Part shown: piece after piece, positions 18,606 through 25,537 of the stretch
Layout of the letters: the number at the start of each line of letters is the position of its first letter
Position numbering within the stretch: position 1 is the first letter of the stretch
Assembly: GCF_900113245.1 (NCBI RefSeq)
Contig: NZ_FOOQ01000002.1
Location: 310,001-374,000 of the forward strand
Length of the DNA: 64,000 nucleotides
Source: Halopelagius inordinatus
GTDB taxonomy: Archaea; Halobacteriota; Halobacteria; Halobacteriales; Haloferacaceae
Direction of reading: 5' to 3'
Notes under the pieces: generated by a model
Databases searched by the model: none
Told to the model about the DNA's origin: nothing
What the model saw: the letters and a program-made list of their open reading frames with translations, nothing else
Translations under genes and position numbers: made by a program

Positions 18606-18806
18606 ATGACGCGAGAACGCGGGGGGAACGTGACGACGACTGGAGAGTTCACGGACGAACTGCGGAGTCTCCTGTCCGAGGCCGTCGAGAACGGAATCGA
18701 CGTGGAGGGAGGGTGGCTGGTCCAGTCGCCGTCGGACGAGACGCCGGATTGGGACGTCGAGATTTGGCGGGTCGAACGCGGCGACGCGGAGGCGGACGAC
18801 CGCTGA
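18606..18806 (+). CDS. Hypothetical small acidic protein (66 aa)
   Basis: ATG at 18606 gives MTRERGGNVTTTGEFTDELRS...; a GTG at 18630 would give a shorter start. The visible part FTDELRSLLSEAVENGIDVEGGWLVQSP followed by WDVEIWRVE (broken here at QSP) suggests a helix-then-sheet fold of soluble character. It follows the 49-aa gene by 9 bp and closes a run of three small genes. Not recognised. Confidence 0.6.
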   Translation: MTRERGGNVTTTGEFTDELRSLLSEAVENGIDVEGGWLVQSPSDETPDWDVEIWRVERGDAEADDR

Positions 18807-18930
18807 CGCGGGGTCCGAACGCGACTCGAAGACCGACGCGGAGCGGCCCGAGATACGATGTAGTGATCTTTCGAGACAGACTCAAAGACGAACAGATGAA
18901 CCTTTATTCGCCCGTCAGAGACGGTGGGTC

Positions 18931-19590
18931 GTGGACCGGGGACTTCAGCGACGGCGAGAGGAGGCGGCGGGGAGGGGAATCGCCATCCTCGAACTGTTAG
19001 ACGAACTTCGCGTCATCGCACAGAACGGCATCGAGTACAGCGACGGCCCGCAGAACGCGTACGACCGACAGCGGTACGAACGCGTCCTCGAACTCGTGAC
19101 CGACTACTACGGGCGCGCCCTCGACGCCCCACCGACCGCCGTCCGCGAGTCGCTTCGCGGGGAGGTGGGGCACGTCTCGGCGAAGGTGGGTGCCGTCGGC
19201 GCCGTCTTCGACGACGAGGGGAACGTTCTGACGATGGAACGGGCGGAAAGCGGACAGTGGGCGCTTCCAGGGGGGTACGTCGACCCGAACGAGTCCGCAG
19301 AGGAAGCGGTCGTCCGCGAGATTCGAGAGGAGACGGGTCTCGACGTGGAACCGGTCGAACTCGTGGACGTCTACTCTCTGGCTCCGGGCGAGGAAGGTAA
19401 CCCCCACTCTATCGTCAACGTCGTCTATCGCTGTCGCGTCCGCGGGGGCGAACTCCGCCTCTCACACGAGGGTACGGACCTCACCCACCGGGACCCGAAG
19501 CGACTTCCCGCGGAGGCGTGGCACGAACAGAACCGACGGTACGCTCTCGACGCCGCGCCGTCGGCCGGTTCGGACGACCCGAGACGCTGA
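18931..19590 (+). CDS. NUDIX hydrolase with N-terminal helical domain
   Basis: This 219-residue protein has the complete NUDIX box GGYVDPNESAEEAVVREIRE followed by ETGL near residue 120, with catalytic REIREE glutamates in place. The N-terminal 60 residues (ILELLDELRVIAQNGIEYSD...RYERVLEL) match the helical domain found in ADP-ribose/nucleoside-diphosphate type NUDIX enzymes. A TATA-like cctttattcg at 18901-18910 lies about 25 bp before the GTG at 18931, consistent with a leaderless mRNA and this start. The substrate is not determinable. Confidence 0.87.
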   Translation: MDRGLQRRREEAAGRGIAILELLDELRVIAQNGIEYSDGPQNAYDRQRYERVLELVTDYYGRALDAPPTAVRESLRGEVGHVSAKVGAVGAVFDDEGNVLTMERAESGQWALPGGYVDPNESAEEAVVREIREETGLDVEPVELVDVYSLAPGEEGNPHSIVNVVYRCRVRGGELRLSHEGTDLTHRDPKRLPAEAWHEQNRRYALDAAPSAGSDDPRR

Positions 19591-19718
19591 CTCGCGGCCG
19601 GTAGCACTTTTCCGACGCCGCGAACCCGCGGCGGCCTTCACCGTCGAACATCGGTATCAAGAAGTGGTCGGATTTCGACAGGACGGGTAGTGCGGTTCTA
19701 CGCGAGAGAACGTAAACA

Positions 19719-21089
19719 ATGATAGACGAATACGACCTCGTTATCGTCGGCGGAGGAATTAGCGGAGCCTCGTTGCTCTACACTGTCTCGAAGTTCACCG
19801 ACGTAGAGCGAGTCGCGCTACTGGAGAAAGAGGACGAAATCGCGGCGATAAACTCGCACAACACGAACAACTCCCAAACGCTCCATTTCGGCGACATCGA
19901 GACCAACTACACCCTAGAGAAGGCAGAGGAGGTCAAAGAGGGCGCCGAGATGCTGGCGGGGTACTTAGAGAACGAAGACCCCGCCCGAGAGATGCACAGC
20001 AAGCGGAGCAAGATGGTGTTGGCCGTCGGCGACGACGAAGTCGAGAAACTCGAAGCGCGATACGACGACGAGGGGTTCGGCGACCTCTACCCGAAACTCC
20101 GGGCTCTCGGCCGGGACGAAATCGCGGAGCGAGAGCCGATGGTCGTCGAGGGACGGGACCCCGAAACCGAGATGCTCGCTCTCCAGACGCCGGACGGATA
20201 CGTCGTCGACTACGGCGAAACCGCGAAGTCGTTCGTCGAGAACGCGACGGAGGAAGACGGCGTCGACGTCTTCACCGGCGCGCAGGTTCGCGGCATCGAG
20301 GAGAACGGCGACGGGTTCACCGTCGAAACCGACGCGAGAGACTTCGAGGCGGACGTCACCGTCGTCGCAGCAGGGTCTCACAGCCTCCAGATAGCCAAGA
20401 AGATGGGGTACGGAGAGAACAAGTCGCTTCTCCCGGTCGCTGGCAGTTTCTTCCTCGCGGACGACAACCTCCTGAACGGGAAGGTGTACACCCTCCAGAT
20501 GAAGAAGTTGCCGTTCGCGGCGGTCCACGGCGACGCGGACGTCCACGACGGCAACGTCACTCGGTTCGGACCGACGGCGAAGGTCGTTCCGACGCTCGAA
20601 CGCGGCGAGTTGTCGACGGTCGGCGACTTCTTCGACGTGTTCGAGTTGAACAGCGACTCGTTCCTGAGTTACGCCAACATCCTCTCTGACCGCGTCCTGT
20701 TCCCCTACGTCCTCAAAAACCTCGTCTACGACCTTCCGGAGGTCGGACGGCGGGCGTTCCTGCCGAACGTGAAGAAGGTCGTTCCGACCGTCGAACTTGA
20801 CGATATCGAGCGAGCGAAAGGGTACGGTGGCGTGCGACCGCAGATAGTCGACACGGAGGCGAAATCCCTGGACATGGGCGAGGCCAAGATTACGGGCGAG
20901 AACATCATCTTCAACATCACGCCTTCGCCGGGCGCCTCCACGTGCATGAAGAACTCGCTGCGGGACACCAAGCAGTTGATGGAGTTTTTCGACCGCGAGT
21001 ACGAGTTCGACGAGGAGGGCTTCAGAGCCGAGACGATTCGTCAGTTCCCGAGAGAGGAACCCGCGGAACGGCCGGCACCGGCGAGGTAA
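19719..21089 (+). CDS. mqo: Malate:quinone oxidoreductase-type FAD enzyme
   Basis: This 456-residue flavoprotein starts MIDEYDLVIVGGGISGASLL (FAD motif GGGISG) and has the Mqo landmarks INSHNTNNSQTLHFGDIETN near residue 47 and SLLPVAGSFFLADD, plus GYGGVRPQIVD near 368. It should oxidise malate to oxaloacetate and reduce quinone at the membrane face, bypassing NAD-dependent malate dehydrogenase. 2-hydroxyglutarate oxidases are related, but the NNSQTLHFG block favours Mqo. It is transcribed alone. Confidence 0.85.
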   Translation: MIDEYDLVIVGGGISGASLLYTVSKFTDVERVALLEKEDEIAAINSHNTNNSQTLHFGDIETNYTLEKAEEVKEGAEMLAGYLENEDPAREMHSKRSKMVLAVGDDEVEKLEARYDDEGFGDLYPKLRALGRDEIAEREPMVVEGRDPETEMLALQTPDGYVVDYGETAKSFVENATEEDGVDVFTGAQVRGIEENGDGFTVETDARDFEADVTVVAAGSHSLQIAKKMGYGENKSLLPVAGSFFLADDNLLNGKVYTLQMKKLPFAAVHGDADVHDGNVTRFGPTAKVVPTLERGELSTVGDFFDVFELNSDSFLSYANILSDRVLFPYVLKNLVYDLPEVGRRAFLPNVKKVVPTVELDDIERAKGYGGVRPQIVDTEAKSLDMGEAKITGENIIFNITPSPGASTCMKNSLRDTKQLMEFFDREYEFDEEGFRAETIRQFPREEPAERPAPAR

Positions 21090-21196
21090 CCCTGTCACGC
21101 GCGGATTTCGAATACCGCTTCGACGCTCTCTGTTTCCCGACGGGTCGCGGAGAACCGCCACGTAGATTTATTACTCCACGGACAGAATTAGTAAGT

Positions 21197-21304
21197 ATGA
21201 TTGTAGTAAATTCGTCTACCGAGTCGGAGCGTGCCGACGCGGACGTTCGCCGGACGGCGACGTTCGCGGATATGGTCCGAGCGATGCGCCCCGGAACGTT
21301 CTAA
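21197..21304 (+). CDS. Small leaderless ORF (35 aa)
   Basis: ATG at 21197 gives MIVVNSSTESERADADVRRT... ending RAMRPGTF before TAA. A TATA-like tttatta at 21167-21173 is about 26 bp upstream, exactly where a leaderless haloarchaeal promoter needs it. The acidic middle and basic helix-like tail (ATFADMVRAMRP) look protein-like, but there is no family match. It lies just upstream of the EF-1 alpha gene. Confidence 0.45.
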   Translation: MIVVNSSTESERADADVRRTATFADMVRAMRPGTF

Positions 21305-21402
21305 CTATCGCGATATTCGGGGTGTAGAGGCTTCTCCCCGGGGAAGCGTTTTCCCTCGTGACGCCCTATCTACGACGAAGGCCACGCAGAGCCTCCTGTA
21401 CC

Positions 21403-22668
21403 ATGACCGACAAACCACACCAGAATCTCGCCATCATCGGACACGTCGACCACGGCAAATCCACGCTCGTCGGACGACTCCTGTTCGAGACGGGGAGCGT
21501 TCCCGAACACATCATCGAACAGCACCGCGACGAGGCGGAGGCGAAGGGCAAGTCGGGCTTCGAGTTCGCCTACGTGATGGACAACCTCGCAGAGGAGCGA
21601 GAACGCGGCGTCACCATCGACATCGCACACCAGCGGTTCGACACGGACAAGTACTACTTCACCATCGTCGACACGCCCGGTCACCGCGACTTCGTCAAGA
21701 ACATGATTACGGGCGCGTCGCAGGCCGACCACGCCGTCCTCGTCGTCGCCGCGGACGACGGCGTCGCGCCGCAGACCCGCGAACACGTCTTCCTCGCGCG
21801 GACGCTCGGTATCGAGACGCTCCTCATCGCGGTCAACAAGATGGACGTCGTCGACTACAGCGAAGCCACCTACGACGAGGTCAAAGAGGAAGTCAGAAAC
21901 CTGCTGAAGCAGGTTCGATTCGGCACCGACGACGCCAGTTTCATCCCCATCTCGGCGTTCGAAGGCGACAACATCGCCGAGAAATCCGAGAACATGCCGT
22001 GGTTCGAGGGGCCGACCGTCCTCGAATCGCTGAACAACCTCCCGGAACCGTCGCCGCCGACGGACGCACCGCTTCGCCTGCCGATTCAGGACGTCTACAC
22101 CATCTCCGGCATCGGGACGGTTCCGGTCGGACGCGTCGAGACGGGGATGCTCCGCACGGGCGACAACGTCTCGTTTCAACCCTCGGACGTCTCCGGCGAG
22201 GTGAAGACGGTGGAGATGCACCACGAGGAAGTCGCGGAGGCCGGCCCCGGCGACAACGTCGGGTTCAACGTCCGCGGCATCGGTAAGGACGACATCCGGC
22301 GCGGCGACGTCGCCGGTCCCGCCGACGACCCGCCGACGGTGGCCGAGACGTTCCAAGCCCAGATCGTCGTCATGCAACACCCCTCGGTCATCACCGCCGG
22401 GTACACGCCGGTCATCCACGCTCACACCGCACAGGTGGCCTGCACCTTCGAGTCCATCGACAAGAAACTCGACCCCTCTTCGGGCGAAGTCGCAGAGGAG
22501 AACCCCGACTTCATCAAGGCGGGCGACGCCGCGGTGGTGACGCTCCGACCGCAGAAACCCCTCGTGGTCGAACCCTCCTCGGAGATAGCGGAACTGGGCT
22601 CTTTCGCCATCCGCGACATGGGACAGACCATCGCGGCGGGGAAAGTCCTCTCCGTGAACGAACGGTAA
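21403..22668 (+). CDS. tef1a: Translation elongation factor EF-1 alpha
   Basis: This 421-residue GTPase, the full archaeal length, delivers aminoacyl-tRNA to the ribosome. It has G1 GHVDHGKST, the switch I region [14 protein letters not shown]3 DTPGHRDF, G4 NKMD and the domain 2/3 landmarks [16 protein letters not shown] and [12 protein letters not shown]. The ATG at 21403 matches the family start ([14 protein letters not shown]). In most haloarchaea the canonical gene precedes rpsJ (S10); here no ribosomal gene follows. G3 has DTPG where archaeal EF-1 alpha usually has DAPG/DCPG, so it may be a second copy. Confidence 0.93.
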   Translation: MTDKPHQNLAIIGHVDHGKSTLVGRLLFETGSVPEHIIEQHRDEAEAKGKSGFEFAYVMDNLAEERERGVTIDIAHQRFDTDKYYFTIVDTPGHRDFVKNMITGASQADHAVLVVAADDGVAPQTREHVFLARTLGIETLLIAVNKMDVVDYSEATYDEVKEEVRNLLKQVRFGTDDASFIPISAFEGDNIAEKSENMPWFEGPTVLESLNNLPEPSPPTDAPLRLPIQDVYTISGIGTVPVGRVETGMLRTGDNVSFQPSDVSGEVKTVEMHHEEVAEAGPGDNVGFNVRGIGKDDIRRGDVAGPADDPPTVAETFQAQIVVMQHPSVITAGYTPVIHAHTAQVACTFESIDKKLDPSSGEVAEENPDFIKAGDAAVVTLRPQKPLVVEPSSEIAELGSFAIRDMGQTIAAGKVLSVNER

Positions 22669-22727
22669 ACCGCGACTCGAAGCCTCGACTCCGGGGACCA
22701 CGCCGGAGACGGTCGGTCTCCCGCGAC

Positions 22728-23009
22728 TCAGGCGTCCGGCACCGTCGCCGCCGACAGGGTCGTCCGCGTTCCCGGCAACACCTCGTTCGCGCGCCACGCG
22801 TTCCCGCGCCCTCCCACGCGAGAGATAGCTATCCGCACCTGCGACCCGGCCGGTAGGTCCGCCACGCGCGACCGGACCGACTCGTCGCCGTACTCTACGA
22901 CTTGGTACGTCGCGTGCGTCTCCCGCGCGCGGACCGTCATCGCACCGTGGTCGTTCATCTCTTGGATTATCGTGAACGGTTCGGCTCTCTTTCCGGGTGA
23001 ATCGACCAT
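22728..23009 (-). CDS. Conserved haloarchaeal hypothetical protein (93 aa)
   Basis: This 93-residue soluble protein has the centre EMNDHGAMTVRARETHATYQ, then VEYGDESVRSRVADLPAGSQVRI and an Arg-rich end, resembling a short beta-barrel or OB-like family of unknown function known in haloarchaea (DUF7999-like, from memory). It converges with the EF-1 alpha gene and shares the upstream region at 23010-23254 with the divergent NYN gene. Confidence 0.68.
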   Translation of the reverse strand: MVDSPGKRAEPFTIIQEMNDHGAMTVRARETHATYQVVEYGDESVRSRVADLPAGSQVRIAISRVGGRGNAWRANEVLPGTRTTLSAATVPDA

Positions 23010-23089
23010 CTCGTCCGCTAGCTTCGTCCACTACTTGTTAAGTGTGGTCAATAAGGCCATAATAGGTGTATGTTCATCTAGTATATTCC

Positions 23090-23143
23090 AGAACTATTGC
23101 ACGAAAACTGTGATTTTCGGACGGATTATCCGACATTAGTTCT
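23090..23143. repeat. Nested inverted repeats (three-way-junction shape)
   Basis: Outer arms AGAACTA (23090-23096) and TAGTTCT (23137-23143) enclose two hairpins: CGAAAA/TTTTCG (23102-23119, 6-nt loop) and CGGA/TCCG (23122-23132, 3-nt loop). All arms match perfectly. It lies in the AT-rich gap between divergent genes ending at 23009 and starting at 23255. It could be a cruciform, regulator site or RNA structure; the role is unknown. Confidence 0.45.
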
Positions 23144-23254
23144 ATTACACGGTCGCCTCGCAGACCGGGTCGTCGGGGGGCGGAGGCGCGACCCGCCCCG
23201 GACACGCCCCTCGCTGATCGTCGGGTTCATGCCGGTCGGGGAGGAATCGGCGAT

Positions 23255-23875
23255 ATGGACGGGTTCACAGCCTTTTTCGCCGACGACGACGCTGGCGGCG
23301 GCGGCGCGGCCGGCGAGTCGGACGACAGACCCCGCGTCGCCCTGTTCGTCGACGGTCCCAACGTGTTGCGCGACGAGTTCGACGTGGACCTAGACGACGT
23401 TCGGGAGGCGGCGGCGACGGTCGGACGCCCGGCGGCCAGACGCCTCTATCTGGACGAACACGCGACGCCCGGACTGATTCAGGCCGCCGAAGCCCGCGGT
23501 TTCGAAGTCGTCGTCACCAGCGGCGACGTCGACGTTCGCCTCGCGGTGGACCTGACGCGGTTCGCCGTGGAGGGGCGCGCCGACGTGGTCGCAATCGCGT
23601 CCCGCGACACGGACTTCAAGCCCGCCATCGAGACGGCGAACGCCTACGGACTGCGGACGCTCGCCATCTCGCCCGGCGAGTACGGTCGCTCGGACGCCCT
23701 CCGGAACGCGGCGTCCGACAGCATCACGCTCGGTGACGCCGAGCGAGACTCGTCGGCCCACCGGGCGCGGGCGGGTGACGACACGACGGACGCCGACGAC
23801 CCGGACCAAGACGACGGCCCGACCCTCGTCGGGTACGACGACGCGGAGGACGACGAGGAGAGCCAAGAGAGCTGA
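23255..23875 (+). CDS. NYN-domain protein (PIN-like nuclease fold)
   Basis: This 206-residue protein has an NYN/LabA-like core: VALFVDGPNVLRDEF (first acid, Asp), RRLYLDEHATPGLIQAAEARGFEVV, DVDVRLAVDLTRFAV, and the acidic pair in VVAIASRDTDFKPAIE. These acids match the metal-binding site of PIN-like ribonucleases. The last 55 residues form a disordered Asp/Glu tail. RNA cleavage is plausible but unproven. Confidence 0.84.
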   Translation: MDGFTAFFADDDAGGGGAAGESDDRPRVALFVDGPNVLRDEFDVDLDDVREAAATVGRPAARRLYLDEHATPGLIQAAEARGFEVVVTSGDVDVRLAVDLTRFAVEGRADVVAIASRDTDFKPAIETANAYGLRTLAISPGEYGRSDALRNAASDSITLGDAERDSSAHRARAGDDTTDADDPDQDDGPTLVGYDDAEDDEESQES

Positions 23876-23961
23876 AACGCCGGGAACGACGCGCGTTCGG
23901 CGGCGGCGCGGCGGCGACCGGAAGCGAGCACTCTTTTGTTTCGGCGGCCGACGACTCGCCC

Positions 23962-24810
23962 ATGGAAGACCTCGGGACGCCGGTTTTGGACAACCACCTG
24001 CACCTCGACCCGGCGCACGGCCGCGGCGTGGACGCAGTCCGCGACTTCCGCCGCCTCGGCGGAACCCACCTCCTCGTCGTGAACAAACCCTCGTGGCTCC
24101 TCGGCGTCGACGCCGAGAGGGGCGATGACTTCCGCGCCGTCTTCGACGAGACGCTCTCTGCGGTCGCCGACGCGGACGCGGAACTCCCCGGGCGCGCGTG
24201 GCCCGTCCTCGGCGTCCACCCCGGACTGGTCACCCGCCTCACCGACGACAAGGGGTTTTCGCCGGGCGACGCGCGCGACCTGATGCAGGCCGGGTTGGAC
24301 GCGGCCGCGGAGTACGTCCGCGAGGGCGAAGCGCTCGCGCTCAAATCCGGCCGCCCGCACTACGAGGTGTCCGACGCGGTGTGGGACGCCTCGAACGACG
24401 TGCTGAAACACGCGCTCTCTCTGGGCGCTGACCTCGACTGTCCCGTGCAACTACACACCGAAGCGACGGACGACCTGACCGAAATCGCGGAGTGGGCCGA
24501 AGAGCGGGGGCTTCCCGCCGAAAAGGTGGTCAAACACTACGCCGGGGGAACGCTCGCAGGACCGACGCCGAGCGTCATGAGCGAGAAAGACCGCCTGCAG
24601 AGGGCCGCCGCGGAGGGCGCGCCGTTCCTGATGGAGACGGATTTCGTGGACGACCCCGACCGGCCGGGCGCGGTGCTCGGCCCGAAGACCGTCCCGCGTC
24701 GCGTCCGGTGGTTACTGGAGGAGGGACTGGACGACGCCGTCGAGAACGCCCACGTCGAGACGCCGCGGCGCGTGTACGGGGTTGACACGCGGGACACACT
24801 CTCTCGGTGA
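23962..24810 (+). CDS. TatD-family metal-dependent hydrolase
   Basis: This 282-residue amidohydrolase-fold protein has the metal motif LDNHLHLDP at residues 9-17, VLGVHPGL, the second-shell Glu/Lys region, QLHTEA near 158, KHYAGG near 196 and the closing METDFVDDP carrying the catalytic Asp. TatD proteins act as DNases or unknown phosphoesterases. It is placed 86 bp downstream of the NYN gene, so co-transcription is possible. Confidence 0.83.
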   Translation: MEDLGTPVLDNHLHLDPAHGRGVDAVRDFRRLGGTHLLVVNKPSWLLGVDAERGDDFRAVFDETLSAVADADAELPGRAWPVLGVHPGLVTRLTDDKGFSPGDARDLMQAGLDAAAEYVREGEALALKSGRPHYEVSDAVWDASNDVLKHALSLGADLDCPVQLHTEATDDLTEIAEWAEERGLPAEKVVKHYAGGTLAGPTPSVMSEKDRLQRAAAEGAPFLMETDFVDDPDRPGAVLGPKTVPRRVRWLLEEGLDDAVENAHVETPRRVYGVDTRDTLSR

Positions 24811-24856
24811 GCGTGCATAGGAAAGGCCTTTGAGTCCCGACAGGGATGATGGATAC

Positions 24857-25456
24857 ATGACCGAGGCAGAGGAGACTTACTACACGAGAGACCGCTGGCA
24901 GAACTGGCTCGCCCGCGTCGAGGAAGAGGAACTCGACCCCGAGAACGAGGACTCTGCGCGGTTGCTCTTGAATCTCCAGGACGACGCGGCTATCGCCGTC
25001 GCGAAAATCGTCTCCGCCCACGAGGAAGAGACACTCGACGAGGAGACTGCGCTCGAAGAACTCGAACGCGTCCGCGACATCGTCCTCCAAGAACCCGACT
25101 TCGACATCGACGACGAGGAGGAACGGCAGGACAAACTGATGCTCATCGACGGCGTCCAGACCAGCCTCGTCTGCGTCTTCTACGCCGCAGAGGAGTACAT
25201 CGCCGCGGGCCCCGCCGAAGAGGCTCCGCTCTCTGAGTACATCGAAGCGGCCGCCGCGGCCGAACAAGAAGAGGACTTAGACGCCGCACTCGGCTACCTC
25301 GTGCAGGCCGGGACGCGCATCATAGAGGGCGACGAACTCGACATGGCCATCGTCGACGAGTTGGAGTACGGCCTCGTCTCCGAGTGGGTGAACGGACTCG
25401 ACAGCCTCCAGAGCGCGCTGAGCGACCCCGAAGTCGTCGAAGAAGACGACGAGTAG
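24857..25456 (+). CDS. DUF2150 family protein
   Basis: This 199-residue, highly acidic, helical protein has start MTEAEETYYTRDRWQNWL, middle LLLNLQDDAAIAVAKIVSA and end YGLVSEWVNGLDSLQSAL. It matches the archaeal DUF2150 family, conserved in haloarchaea and of unknown function. The ATG at 24857 is preferred over an in-frame earlier start at 24830 because the family begins there. A palindrome AAAGGCCTTT at 24822-24831 overlaps the likely promoter. Confidence 0.84.
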   Translation: MTEAEETYYTRDRWQNWLARVEEEELDPENEDSARLLLNLQDDAAIAVAKIVSAHEEETLDEETALEELERVRDIVLQEPDFDIDDEEERQDKLMLIDGVQTSLVCVFYAAEEYIAAGPAEEAPLSEYIEAAAAAEQEEDLDAALGYLVQAGTRIIEGDELDMAIVDELEYGLVSEWVNGLDSLQSALSDPEVVEEDDE

Positions 25457-25537
25457 CCGGAAAATCTCGCGGGCGTGACAGGTCTCCTCTGCGAAAGGGG
25501 CGGCACTCTTTTATCGGACTGTCACTCTATCCGACGT

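Noticed and set aside
24822-24831. Palindrome AAAGGCCTTT before the DUF2150 gene
   Set aside because: It is short and single, and I could not link it to a repeated operator; probably part of the promoter by chance.
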